64,000 nucleotides of DNA, taken from Anaeromyces robustus. Lineage: Eukaryota; Neocallimastigomycota; Neocallimastigomycetes; Neocallimastigales; Neocallimastigaceae. The translations under genes and the position numbers were made by a program. Every line of letters starts with the position of its first letter. Position 1 is the first letter of the stretch. Below are positions 13,188 through 25,133 of this stretch, one piece after another. Under the pieces are notes generated by a model. That model was not told where the DNA came from, ran no database searches, and saw only the letters and a list, made by a program, of their open reading frames with translations. The DNA lies in contig MCFG01000269.1 of the NCBI GenBank assembly GCA_002104895.1, positions 25,001-89,000 of the forward strand. Reading direction: 5' to 3'.

Positions 13188-16100
13188 TTATTCAGTTTTT
13201 CTTATTTTATTTAGATGTTTACTATTTTCAGTTTTACGTTTTTTACTTTTATCAGAAAAGTTGAAATTATATATATCTTTTTTAAGTCCAATGAAATAAT
13301 TTATTAAATCTTCTTTTCTATTTTTATTTGCTATAAATAATGGTGTTTCACCCTTGATATTTTTTTTATTAATATCTGCTCCTAATTCAATTAAACATTT
13401 AACTAAATTTACATCTCCTTTCCAACATGCCCAAAATAGTGGAGTTTCACCTTTACTATTTTCTTTATTTATATCAACTTTTTTATCTTTAACTAAATAC
13501 TTTATTAAATTTAAATCTAAATTATTACTCAAACATGTATAAAATAATGGTGTTTCACCTTTGATATTTTCTTTATTAATATCTGCTCCTAATTCAATTA
13601 AACATTTAACTAAATTTACATCTCCTTTCCAACATGCACCAAATATTGGAGTTTCACCTTTACCATTTTTTTTATTTATATCTGATCCTTTTGCAATTAA
13701 ATATTCAATTAAGTCATGATTCTCACTCAAGCAGGCATAAGATAATGGTGTTTGACCTTCACTGTTTTCTTTATTAATATCTGCTCCAAGTTCAATCAAA
13801 AACTTTACTAATTTTTCATCTCCTTTCCAACAGGCACCAAATATTGGAGTTTCACCTTTACCATTTTTTTTATTTATATCTGCTCGTTTATCTTTATCTA
13901 ATTCTTTAACTAAATATTTAATTAAGTCATAATTCTCACTCAAGCATGCATAAGATAATGGTGTTTGACCTTCACTGTTTTCTTTATTAATATCTGCTCC
14001 AAGTTTAATTAAAAATTTTACTAATTTTTCATCTCCTTTCCAACAGGCACTAAATATTGGAGTTTCACCTTTACCATTTTTTTTATTTATATCTGCTTTC
14101 TTATCTCTAACTAAATATTTAATTAATTTATAGTTTTCACTCAGGCATGCATAAGATAATGGTGTTTGACCTTCACTGTTTTCTTTATTAATATCTGCTC
14201 CAAGTTTAATTAAAAATTTTACTAATTTTTCATCTCCTTTCCAACAGGCACCAAATATTGGAGTTTCACCTTTACCATTTTTTTTATTTATATCTACTTT
14301 TTTATCTCTAACTAAATATTTAATTAATTTATAGTTTTCACTCAAGCATGCGTAAGATAATGGTGATTGACCTTCACTGTTTTCTTTATTAATATCTGCT
14401 CCAAGTTCAATCAAAAATTTTACTAAATCTTTATCTCCTTTCCAACAGGCACCAAATATTGGAGTTTCACCTTTACCATTTTTTTTATTTATATCTGCTC
14501 GTTTATCTTTATCTAATTCTTTAACTAAATATTTAATTAAGTCATAATTCTCACTCAAGCATGCATAAGATAATGGTGTTTGACCTTCATTGTTTTCTTT
14601 ATTAATATCTGCTCCAAGGTCAATTAAAAATTTTACTAATTTTTCATCTCCTTTCCAACAGGCACCAAATATTGGAGTTTCACCTTTACTATTTTTTTTA
14701 TTTATATCTGCTCGTTTATCTTTATCTAATTCTTTAATTAAATATTTAATTAACTTATAGTTTTCACTTAAACATGCATAAGATAATGGTGTTTGACCTT
14801 CATTGTTTTCTTTATTAATATCTGCTCCATGTTCAATTAAAAATTTTACTAAATTTTCATCTCCTTTCCAGCATGCACCAAATATTGGAGTTTCACCTTC
14901 TTTGTTTTCTTTATTTATATCTGATCCATTTGTAATTAAATATTCAATTAAATCTTCATTTCCATTTTTACACGCTTCAAACAATGATACTTCATCAACA
15001 TTAATTTTAAATGTTTTATTTTTATTAAAATCTTCATTGGTTCCTGAATGTAAATTATTATTTGGTATTTCATGTATATTTTTTGTTATTTTATTAATAT
15101 TTGCTCCGTTTTCATTTAAATAATTCATTATATTATGTTTATTATTTGGATGAGCTTTAATTAATGGTATTTCCTCATTCATCTTTTCTTTATTTATTTC
15201 TGCTCCAAGTTCCATTAAACAATCTACTAAATTTATATTTCCACTTTCATATGCACCAAATAATGGAGTTTCATATTCACTATTTTTTTTATTTATATCT
15301 GCTCCTTTATTAACTAAATATTTTACTAAATCTATATTTCCACTTTTACATGCATTAAATAATGGTGTTTCACTATATTTACTTTCTTTATTTATATCTG
15401 CTCCTTTATTAACTAAATATTCTACTAAATCTATATTTCCACTTTCACATGCATTAAATAATGGTGTTTCATTATCTTCATTTTCTTTATTTATATCTGC
15501 TCCTTTTTTTTCAACTAAATATTTTACTAAACTTATATTTCCATTTATACAGGCATCAAATAATAGTTTTTCACCTTTTTTATTATTTTCATTTTCGATA
15601 TTTGCTCCCTTTTCAATTAAATATTCCACTATATTTAGATATTCATTATGAAATGCTTTAAGTAATGGTGTTTCACCATCATCATTTTTTATATTTATAT
15701 CTACTTTACATTCATCTATTAAATATTTAACTATATTTATATTTCCACTTTCACATGCAAGAAGTAATGGTGTTTCCCCACAATAGTTTGCTTTATTTAT
15801 TTTTGCGTTACATTCATCTATTAAATATTTTACTATATTTTCATTTCTATTTTTACATGCATAAAATAGTGGGGTTTCTTCATTATTGTTTTCTTTATCA
15901 ATATTTGCTCCATGTTTAACTAAATATTTTACTAAATTTTCGCTTCCATTTTCACAAGCAAGAAATAATAACGTTTCACCTTTATTGTTTGTATTATTTA
16001 TCTCTGTGTTACATTTCTTTATTAAATATTTTACTAAATTTTCATTTCCATTTTTATATATATAAAACAATAGTGTTTCAACATCCATTCTATGTTTAAT

Positions 16101-16469
16101 TAAATAATCTATTAAATTCTTTTTTCCATTTTCACACACATTAATTAATTCTTCTGTAGATATTGGTCTTTTATTATTATAATATTGTAATAACGTTATA
16201 ATAAGTTTATTATCTAAAAATGTGAGAGTATTATAAATTATATCAAAATTATCATCTTCGATTAATTTTTTAATTATTAAAGAAGATTCTAAATATATGG
16301 GGTAATTCTTAATTATTAACAGTAATCTTTCTGAAGTTAATAAATTACGTTTGTATATTTCCAAAACAATATCTTTGTTAAGGTTTAAAATTCTTATTTC
16401 ATTTATAACATTTTCAATTTCAACGTAATTATTATTATCTATAGCTACAACCAAATCATCAATAGTCAT
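13188..16469 (-). CDS. Long ankyrin-repeat protein, intronless
   Basis: Single open frame of 1,093 residues. Residues 1-100 are a helical N-terminal region without clear ankyrin signature. About 28 ankyrin repeats follow (roughly 101-1070), most with the GETPLFxAC...LVKYLxxxGADINKEN consensus; repeat 11 is degenerate and followed by a polar linker (about residues 440-490). Repeats 13-27 alternate two types, one with ACWKGD and one with ACLSEN, giving a higher-order unit of about 67-71 residues that is nearly identical between copies. The last 20 residues are Lys/Arg-rich (SKKRKTENSK...RKTE) and may be a nuclear localisation signal. No catalytic domain, F-box, signal peptide or membrane segment was seen, so role and partners are unknown. 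Lack of introns sets it apart from most neighbours. It is transcribed divergently from the lyase gene. Confidence 0.95.
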   Translation of the reverse strand: MTIDDLVVAIDNNNYVEIENVINEIRILNLNKDIVLEIYKRNLLTSERLLLIIKNYPIYLESSLIIKKLIEDDNFDIIYNTLTFLDNKLIITLLQYYNNKRPISTEELINVCENGKKNLIDYLIKHRMDVETLLFYIYKNGNENLVKYLIKKCNTEINNTNNKGETLLFLACENGSENLVKYLVKHGANIDKENNNEETPLFYACKNRNENIVKYLIDECNAKINKANYCGETPLLLACESGNINIVKYLIDECKVDINIKNDDGETPLLKAFHNEYLNIVEYLIEKGANIENENNKKGEKLLFDACINGNISLVKYLVEKKGADINKENEDNETPLFNACESGNIDLVEYLVNKGADINKESKYSETPLFNACKSGNIDLVKYLVNKGADINKKNSEYETPLFGAYESGNINLVDCLMELGAEINKEKMNEEIPLIKAHPNNKHNIMNYLNENGANINKITKNIHEIPNNNLHSGTNEDFNKNKTFKINVDEVSLFEACKNGNEDLIEYLITNGSDINKENKEGETPIFGACWKGDENLVKFLIEHGADINKENNEGQTPLSYACLSENYKLIKYLIKELDKDKRADINKKNSKGETPIFGACWKGDEKLVKFLIDLGADINKENNEGQTPLSYACLSENYDLIKYLVKELDKDKRADINKKNGKGETPIFGACWKGDKDLVKFLIELGADINKENSEGQSPLSYACLSENYKLIKYLVRDKKVDINKKNGKGETPIFGACWKGDEKLVKFLIKLGADINKENSEGQTPLSYACLSENYKLIKYLVRDKKADINKKNGKGETPIFSACWKGDEKLVKFLIKLGADINKENSEGQTPLSYACLSENYDLIKYLVKELDKDKRADINKKNGKGETPIFGACWKGDEKLVKFLIELGADINKENSEGQTPLSYACLSENHDLIEYLIAKGSDINKKNGKGETPIFGACWKGDVNLVKCLIELGADINKENIKGETPLFYTCLSNNLDLNLIKYLVKDKKVDINKENSKGETPLFWACWKGDVNLVKCLIELGADINKKNIKGETPLFIANKNRKEDLINYFIGLKKDIYNFNFSDKSKKRKTENSKHLNKIRKTE
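13345..14905 (-). repeat. Homogenised two-ankyrin tandem unit inside the ankyrin gene
   Basis: About 200-215 bp per unit: eight ACWKGD-type repeats alternate with seven ACLSEN/NN-type repeats. Neighbouring units are almost identical in DNA, including silent positions, which suggests unequal crossing-over or conversion. Boundaries are approximate. Confidence 0.85.
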
Positions 16470-17845
16470 TAAAATTTTTTATTGTTAACACATTTATTTA
16501 TTATATTGAAGTATAAGATTATTTTATTTGTTCATTAATTATTAATTGCATGATTAATATATTAAAAAAAAAAAAAAGAAAAAGAAAAAAAAAATAAATA
16601 AATAAATATAATAAAGTTGGATAAATTTATTAATATAAATTAATAAATGCTTATATAATAATTTATTTAATATAAATTTTGATATAAATAAATTTTATAT
16701 TAAATAGTACAAAAATTTTTTTTTGTAGAAATTAAAAAAAATAATATTAATTATGTTTAATTATGAAATAAAATAAAATGCAAAAAAAAAAAAAAAAATA
16801 GTAAAAATAGTAAAATAATCAATAAATTTTTAGAATAAAATAAAATAAAAATAAAAATCTAATAAATAATAATAAAGAGAAATATATTCATTATTTAGTA
16901 ACATAATAATATCTAGGAAAAAAAAAAAAAAAGAAACAAAAAAAGTATTCATTTTATTAAAAAATGAAGTAATTTTTTTTTATATTTTTTTTATTATTTA
17001 AAGAATATAATTTATATTTATAATATTATTTAATAATAAAATAAAAACATTAATAAATATTAAAAATAGTATAAAAATATTTTATAAATACCTAAAACAA
17101 AAAAAAAACTTACCAATAAATTATTTATAATATAAAATAAAATACTTTTTTATCTTTCCTTTTTATCTTTCTTTTTATAATTATTTAAAATAAACTACAT
17201 TTTTATTACTTATATAATTAAAAGGATATCTTAGTTTTTTTTTTTTTTTATACATTTTCCTTTTTATATATAATATCAATATTTTGTATTTTAAAACAAA
17301 TATCAATTTAATATTAATTTATCTAATTAATAATAATATTAAAAAGTATTTTTAAGAATAATATCATTATAATCTTTATTTATAATAAATAATGTTAAGT
17401 AATTTATTAATATTATTATTAGAATAAATATTAATAAAGTTACATTATGTATATATTTATTCATTATTTAATACAAAAATTATAATATATAAAGAATCAT
17501 TGTTCTCTTTTTTAAGAAGTTATAATAACTAGATATATTATTTAATTTAAAATTTTATATTTTCTAATTTTAATAATATTCTTTATTAATTATTTAATGA
17601 CGTTACAGATATATCATAATAATTATTAATGACAATTAATTATAATATATTCTATATATATATACAGTTTTTTTTTTTTTTTTTCAATAATTATTTTTCA
17701 AAAAAAAAAAAAAAAACATTTTTAATTATAAATTTTAATTTAATATAAAGGAATGTTAAAAAAATAAACAACTCGAAAATAATCATTTATTGAAATTTTA
17801 TTGGTGGAATTCATCTCTTTTTTTTTTATATCTTTATATTTTGAA

Positions 17846-17882
<37 letters not shown>

Positions 17883-18739
17883 ATTAAAATCAATTTAATA
17901 AAAATATATTATTCATTTAAATTCAAAATATATTAGAATATAATGATTAATGAAATTTTAACAAATCAAAATTGAGTAAAAAAAATAATCTATAATGAAA
18001 ATGGACTAATTAACTTTGTTTTATATAATATTGAAAAATTTAAAAAAGAAAAAAAGTAGAAATAATTAAAAAAAAATTATTAAATATTATATATATTCTA
18101 TATATTAATATAATATAATATTTAATAATTTTTTTATATCATCTATATATATAATATATAATATATAATATATAATACATTATATATAATAATATTAATA
18201 AATTTTTCTTTTATTATTTAATATTTTATATTTATAATTTATTAATTAATTATTATTTATTATTATAATAAAAAAAAAATTATATAAATAGTAAATTAAT
18301 GTACTTTTTATTTTAGCACTACACTAATTTTTTTTAAAAATACTAAATACATTAGTAAAGAAGTAAAGGTAATATGAATTAAACATGTAGTAATAAAATA
18401 AAATAAAAAAAATAATATAATAAAATATAAAAATATAATAAAATAAAATAATAAAAAAATTTTATATATAAATTATATATAATTTAAATTAAAAAAAAAA
18501 AAACAATCTATATTTATATTTAAAATATTGTCATATTCATCTTAAAAATATACTAAACTTATTTTTATATTTATTTTATATTCCCATATATATATATATT
18601 TAATCAATAATACTGAAACTATCAATATATAATAATAAAAATAATAAAAAAATACAATTAAAATAATTTCAAAATAATTAAAAAAAAAAAAATTTAAATC
18701 CATTTATCAATATTAATGATAATAATAATAATAACAATA
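16470..18739. other. Divergent promoter region, no gene seen
   Basis: About 2.3 kb of AT-rich DNA between the ankyrin gene (minus) and adenylosuccinate lyase (plus), so both promoters must lie here. Long A and T tracts occur (about 17,850-17,880). No open frame of note and no recognisable element. Confidence 0.7.
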
Positions 18740-18751
18740 ATGAAATATTAG
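18740..18751 (+). promoter_or_regulatory. Three-codon upstream ORF abutting the lyase start
   Basis: ATG AAA TAT TAG ends exactly one base before the ATG of adenylosuccinate lyase and is in the same frame. If transcription begins upstream, ribosomes must scan past or reinitiate after this minimal ORF. Whether it is in the mRNA cannot be seen. Confidence 0.5.
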
Positions 18752-20197
18752 ATGACTGATCACTCTAAGTACGCTAGTCCTTTAACTAACAGATATGCCT
18801 CTAAGGAAATGGCATACAACTTCTCTGATGATAAGAAGTTCAGTATCTGGAGACAACTCTGGATAAATCTTGCTGTTGCTGAAAAGCAATTAGGTATTGA
18901 AGATATTACTGATGAAGCCATTGAACAAATGAAGGCTAATATTCATAACATTGATTATGAAGTTGCTGCTGCTGAAGAAAAACGTAGACGTCATGATGTT
19001 ATGGCTCACGTTCACACTTTTGGTGTTGTTGCTCCAGCTGCTGCAGGTATTATTCACTTAGGTGCTACTTCTTGCTATGTTACTGATAACTCTGAATTAA
19101 TTAATATGCGTGATGCTTTAGATATTGTTATTCCAAAGTTAGTTAGTTGTATTAAGAAATTATCTGACTTTGCTGTTAAATACAAGGATCTTCCAACCCT
19201 TGGTTTTACTCACTTCCAACCAGCTCAATTAACTACTGTTGGTAAGCGTGCCTGTTTATGGCTTCAAGAACTTATTTTCGATTTAAGAAACTTTACTCGT
19301 GCCAGAAAAGATATTCGTTTCAGAGGTGTTAAAGGTACTACTGGTACTCAAGCTTCTTTCATGACTTTATTCAACAGAGATCATGATAAAATTGAACAAC
19401 TTGATGCTCTTGTTACCAAGTTATCTGGTTTTGAAAAATCTTATGCTGTTACTGGTCAAACCTACTCTAGAAAGGTTGATTTAGATGTTCTTAGTGTTTT
19501 AGCTTCTTTTGGTGCTACTGCTCACAAAATTGCTACTGATATTCGTTTATTAGCTCACTTAAAGGAAATTGAAGAACCATTTGAAAAGGATCAAATTGGT
19601 TCCTCTGCTATGGCTTACAAGAGAAACCCAATGCGTTGTGAACGTGTTTGTAGTTTATCTCGTCACCTTATGGCTCTTTTATCTGATGCTCACCAAACTG
19701 CTTCTGTTCAATGGTTAGAACGTACTCTTGATGATAGTGCTAACCGTCGTATTTCTATTCCAGAAGCTTTCCTTACCACTGATGTTGTTCTTACTCTTTT
19801 ACAAAACATTTTCGATGGTTTAGTTGTTTATCCAAAATCTATTGAACGTCGTATTAAGCAAGAACTTCCATTCATGGCTACTGAAAACTTCATTATGGCT
19901 CGTGTTAAAGCTGGTGGTGACCGTCAAGTTTGTCATGAAGAAATTCGTGTCATGAGTCAAGAAGCTGCCAGAATGGTTAAGGAACAAGGTAAAGAAAATG
20001 ATTTAATTGAACGTATTAAGAAGAATGAATACTTCCAACCAATTATTGATCAATTAGATTCTTTATTAGACCCAACTACTTTCATTGGTCGTGCTCCACA
20101 ACAAGTTGAAAACTTTATGAAGAATGAAGTTCAACCAATTTTAGATGAATATGCTGATGCTTTAAAGAACGCTCACCAAGAAGAAGTTAACGTTTAA
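18752..20197 (+). CDS. ADE13: Adenylosuccinate lyase
   Basis: Intronless, 481 residues, full length for the eukaryotic ADSL branch. It catalyses two fumarate-releasing steps of purine synthesis: SAICAR to AICAR and adenylosuccinate to AMP. Family motifs are intact: [12 protein letters not shown] (102-113), [16 protein letters not shown] with the general-acid His154 (151-166), and the fumarase-superfamily signature [11 protein letters not shown] at 283-293 with the catalytic serine loop. Codon use is visibly different from the neighbours (more C-ending and GCT/GGT codons), fitting high expression. It acts as a cytosolic homotetramer in other species. The start at 18752 is preceded directly by a three-codon upstream ORF. 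The histidine-pathway genes downstream are linked metabolically through AICAR, but each has its own spacer. Confidence 0.99.
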   Translation: MTDHSKYASPLTNRYASKEMAYNFSDDKKFSIWRQLWINLAVAEKQLGIEDITDEAIEQMKANIHNIDYEVAAAEEKRRRHDVMAHVHTFGVVAPAAAGIIHLGATSCYVTDNSELINMRDALDIVIPKLVSCIKKLSDFAVKYKDLPTLGFTHFQPAQLTTVGKRACLWLQELIFDLRNFTRARKDIRFRGVKGTTGTQASFMTLFNRDHDKIEQLDALVTKLSGFEKSYAVTGQTYSRKVDLDVLSVLASFGATAHKIATDIRLLAHLKEIEEPFEKDQIGSSAMAYKRNPMRCERVCSLSRHLMALLSDAHQTASVQWLERTLDDSANRRISIPEAFLTTDVVLTLLQNIFDGLVVYPKSIERRIKQELPFMATENFIMARVKAGGDRQVCHEEIRVMSQEAARMVKEQGKENDLIERIKKNEYFQPIIDQLDSLLDPTTFIGRAPQQVENFMKNEVQPILDEYADALKNAHQEEVNV

Positions 20198-21456
20198 GTT
20201 TTTTTTTTTCTAATATATATATAAAACATTAGTCCTTTCTTAAAAAAAAAGAAAATAAGTTTAAGAAGAAATAAAAATAATAAATTAATTAATAATTTAT
20301 AATCATAATAATAATAAAAAGAAAAAAAAAATCTACTAAATTCGGGATGAAATAATAAAAAAAAAATAATTTTTTTTTTACATTATTACAAACATATTTA
20401 ATAACAATATATTCAATCATAAAAATTCATTAATATATATAAAAAAAAAAAAAAAAAAAAAAAAAAGATAAACAGTAATGGAGTTAGAAAAAAAAAATAA
20501 TATATAATAATTATAAATTACTATCCATTATATGTACATAAAAAAAAATTATATAAATAAATTAAAAAAAAAAAAATATTAAAAAATAAATAATTAAAAA
20601 TTGAATATTTTATATGTATGTGTGTCATTATATTTTATTATATTTAATTATTTAATTACTAATCGAAATCATTTTGTATTTTTTTGGTTAAAAAAAAAAA
20701 AAGGAAAATTCATATAATAATAATAATTTTATATGTATTGAATTTCATTAAATTGTATTTTTTAACTTTTTAACTTATTAAAAAAGTTTATTTTAATTAT
20801 TATCAATTTACTTTTTATAAAAACAATGAATACTTTATAAAAGCTACTAATACATAAAAAATAAGTATTGCTTTTATAGAGTAAATTGAAATATTTAAAA
20901 ATAATTATAATATTATAATAATTTTATTATTATTAACAATTATTATAATTTTTTTTTATTATCTATTATATATATAATGTATACAAATTTTTATAAAATG
21001 TACATTTTATAATTTACATTTCTTAATTATTATTATTATTATTATTATTATTATAATGTAATATATTATAAATCTTAATATTGGTTAGGATTTTTTTAAT
21101 AATTATATTTTTAGATTTTGATGAAAATTAATTTTTTTTGATCAAGATTTTATTATAATTTTTATTAAAATTTATTTATATTGTAATATATATTTAATCG
21201 TATATAAAATATATTAACATTTTTTATTAATTTTTAAAACCCTATCTATAAAATTTATATTTTATTATATATTTTATAGTTATTATAAATTATTATTATT
21301 TATTATTATTTTAATAATAATAATTTTAATATATATATATTTTTTCCTTTTTTTTTTTTTTTATATATAAAATTATTTTATATATATATTTTTTAATATA
21401 TAATTTTATTTTTATTTAATAAAATTATTATTTAATAGAAATAATAATACATAACA
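20198..21456. other. Intergenic, no gene seen
   Basis: About 1.26 kb of AT-rich spacer with A and T tracts. It should contain the lyase 3' UTR and the promoter of the first HIS5 copy. Confidence 0.7.
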
Positions 21457-23569
21457 ATGGCTCCAAGTACTTTTAATTTAAAAGATGCTGTTAGACCAAA
21501 TATTTGGGCTTTAGACCCATATAGATGTGCTCGTGATGACTATTCTGAAGGTATTTTAATTGATGCTAATGAAAATAGTTTCGGTACTTGTGTTAATTTA
21601 AAAGATAGTGAAATTTCTTTACCAACACCAAAAGGTGATCCAAAAGATATGGATTCCGATACTCACATTGAAAGATACCCAGATCCTCGTCAACTTGAAT
21701 TTAAAACTTTATTTGCTAAATTACGTGGTTTATCTTCACCAAATTGTATGTTTGTTGGTGTTGGTAGTGATGAAAGTATTGATATTATTATGAGAGTATT
21801 TGGTGTTCCAGGTAAAGATAAAGTTTTAGTTACTCCTCCAACTTATGGTATGTATTCTGTTTGTGCTCAAACTAACGATCTTGAAGTTGTTAAAGTTCCA
21901 TTATTACTTCCAGATTTCCAACTTGATGTTGAAAAGGTATATAGATATATATATATATAATAATATACTTTAAAAAATATAGAAAAAAAATATATATATA
22001 ATTATTATAATTTGTTTAAAAATATATTAAATTATTATTATAAACAATTAATTTTTAATTAAAATCTATTTTTTTTATATATAAAATAAATATATATTGA
22101 ATAATCATTATATTTATTACATACAACTATAAAAAAAAACAATATTATTTAAAATTATTTTTCTATTAAACATGAAATCTAAATTTTTTCAATTCAATAA
22201 CACATTTTATACATGACACATTTCACATTATCTTTCAATTTTATTATTATTTAAAAATAAACAAAATAATTCAAAAAAAATAAATATAAATTAAAATAAA
22301 ATAAAAAGGTTAAAGAAACTCTTAAGAATGATCCATCTATTAAATTAGTTATTCTTTGTTCACCAGGTAATCCAACTGGTTCAGTTATTGCTTTAAATGA
22401 TATTAAAGCTATTTTAGAATTTGAAGATTTCAAAGGTATTGTTGTTGTTGATGAAGCTTATATTGATTTTGTTGAAGAAACTGATAATAAAGGAAGTGTT
22501 GCTACATGGGTTGAAAAATATCCAAACTTAATTGTTACTCAAACTTTATCAAAGAGTTTCGGTTTAGCTGGTATTAGGTAAATAATATTTTAATTTTTTA
22601 TAGAATCAATTTATTTTAAAAGCAAAGATAATAAATTTAAATTTATTATTATAATAGTATTGAAAGTAAAAAAAATAAGCAATATATAAATTCAAAATTA
22701 AAAAATTAATTCAATTGAAAATTTGCTTTGAAAAAAAAATAATAAAATAAAATAAAATAAATAATAATAGTAATAATTATAATTAATGTTAAAATTATGA
22801 TTAAAATTGTATATAAAAGAATTAGTATGATTTTTACGAATATAAAGAATAAAATATAAATGAAATTATTGTTGATATTTATATATATATATATATATAT
22901 AATTAAATTTTTGAATTTTATAAATAACATTAATAATATTATATAAAAAGTAAACTTATGATTAATATATTTATTTACTTATTTATTTCAATATATATTA
23001 ATTATTTTTTTTTTTTTAAAAAAAAAATACATATTAATATATTTGTTTCTTTTTTCTTTTTTTTTTTTACTATTTAAATATATATATTATTAAATTAATT
23101 ATATAATAAAAGATGTGGTATTGCTATTACTACTGAAGAAATTGCAGCTATTATTAATAAGACTAAAGCTCCATACAATGTTTCTACTCCAGCTTCCTTA
23201 ATTGCTAGAAAAGCTCTTTCTGATGAAAGTGTTGGTAGAATGAGAGAAAATGTTAAAAAGATTATTGAAGAACGTACTAAATTAATTGAAATCTTTAAAT
23301 CTCTTGACGGTGTTGGTAATATACTTGGTACTAATGATGGTAACTTTATTCTTGTTCAAGTTGTTAATAAGAATGGTGTTCCAAGTAGTAATCGTGCTCA
23401 TAAAATTTATAAAGGTATGGCTAATAATGAAAAAGTTGTTGTTCGTTATCGTGGTAATGAATATGGATGTGAAGGTGGTTTAAGAATTACTATCGGTAAT
23501 CAAGAAGAAAATGTTGTTTTAATTGAAAAATTCAAAAAATTATTAAATGAAACCATTGATGAAGAATAA
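21457..23569 (+). CDS. HIS5: Histidinol-phosphate aminotransferase, copy 1
   Basis: Three exons, 21457-21936, 22309-22577, 23113-23569, giving 401 residues; introns are GT-AG (phases 0 and 2). It is a fold-type I PLP transaminase converting imidazole-acetol phosphate and glutamate to histidinol phosphate. Motifs: IDANENSFG near the N-terminus, SPGNPTG (179-184), VVDEAYIDF with the PLP-ring Asp208 and Tyr211, the Schiff-base lysine TLSKSFGLAG (Lys242), and the C-terminal substrate-carboxylate Arg in LRITIG. A second copy lies 1.56 kb downstream in the same direction. Intron 2 (535 bp) is much longer than in copy 2 and is AT-repeat rich. Copy 1 keeps every conserved motif residue that I could check. 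Confidence 0.97.
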
Positions 23570-25133
23570 AAAAATTATAACATAAACAAGAATAAAAAAT
23601 TATAAAAAAAAAATAAAAATAAAAATAAAAGTATAAATGTTTTTACATATCTCTATAAAATTTAAAATATGAAATATAAATATAAAATAAATTTAAATAT
23701 AAATAAGAATATTATTTTTATTCATTAATAATTAATAATATAGTATTTAGTATATAAAATAATTTATTTATAATATTAATAATATTGTATTAATATATAA
23801 AATAATTTATTATTATAATTTATTATACAATCGCATGCATTAATAAAATATATAAAAAAATATATATAATAAAATGAAATAAAAAACAAAAAAATAAAAA
23901 AAAAAAAATAAGAATAAAAATAAAATAAAATAAAATAAAATAAATAATTATTAAATAATCATTAATATAAAATTAAATAATAATTTCATATTAATGTTAT
24001 TATTTGTTTTTATTATTATTTTTAAATATAGTCTTATTAGTCTTATTATATTGATAATTGATATAAAAAGTGTATAATTAAAATTTATTAAAAATTCATA
24101 TTGTCTATACTTAATTTGATCATTAAATATTTTAAAATAAAAATTTGGTGACTTTTTGATCAATATAAATTTAAAAATTAAAATTTGGTGACTTTTTTTT
24201 TCTTTCATTTTGTTTTGTTTTTATTTTTTGTTTATAATTAGCTTCTTTTTTTTATTTTATTTTTTTATTTTATTTTCTTTTTCTTTTCTTTCTTTTTTTT
24301 TTTTTTTTCTAATTTTTCATATAATTATAAAAAATTGAATGTTCTATATTTTTTTTTATAATAAATATATTATTTATATTTAATATTGATTTTAACTATA
24401 TATTTAATTAATAATTGGAATTTTTATCTTTATATTATAATATAGACATATTTTGTTTATCTGAATTTTTGATCAGTTTTAATAATTAATCAATTAATTT
24501 AATAATAGATTTATATATATATGAGAAAAAAAAAAAAAAAAACTTGGATACTATAATTTTATTATACCTTATTTTAAATTTATTGGCGTTTTTATTTTTT
24601 TTCTTTTTATTTATTTATAGAATATATTGTATTTTTTTATTGTATATATTTTTATTTTTTGTAATAATTATAAATATTAAAATTGGATACTACATTTTTA
24701 TAATAATATTTTTTGAATTAATCAAAATATTATTATAAAAAATTATTCAATTAATCAAAATACAAAAAGTTAATCTTAAATCAATTTTTAATATTTTTTG
24801 AATTAACCACCAATAATAATATAAATCTTTAATAATAAAAAATTTTTTAAATAAATTATATATATTATAAAAAATAAATCTTATTAATTATAATTAATTA
24901 AAAGATAAAATAAAAATAAAAAAAAAAAAAAAAAAAAACGCCATGTCAAACGCATTTTTTAAAAAAATATAAATATAATGAGAAATATCTTTAAAAATAT
25001 CTTTTAAAAATAAATAAGTATATAAGTAAATAAATTAAATAAAATAAAATAAAATAAATAAATCTATTTAATATATAAATATAAATATAAATATAAAAAT
25101 ATCTATCAAAAAAAAAAAAAAAAAAAGAAAAAA
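23570..25133. other. Intergenic between HIS5 copies, no gene seen
   Basis: The first 200 bp (to about 23780) match the 3' flank of copy 2 and so belong to the duplicated unit. The rest is unique AT-rich sequence with a short direct repeat (aaaatttggtgactttt, near 24139 and 24179). A small GC-richer patch, acgccatgtcaaacgc, sits at about 24938, some 190 bp upstream of copy 2, and could be promoter sequence. Confidence 0.65.
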
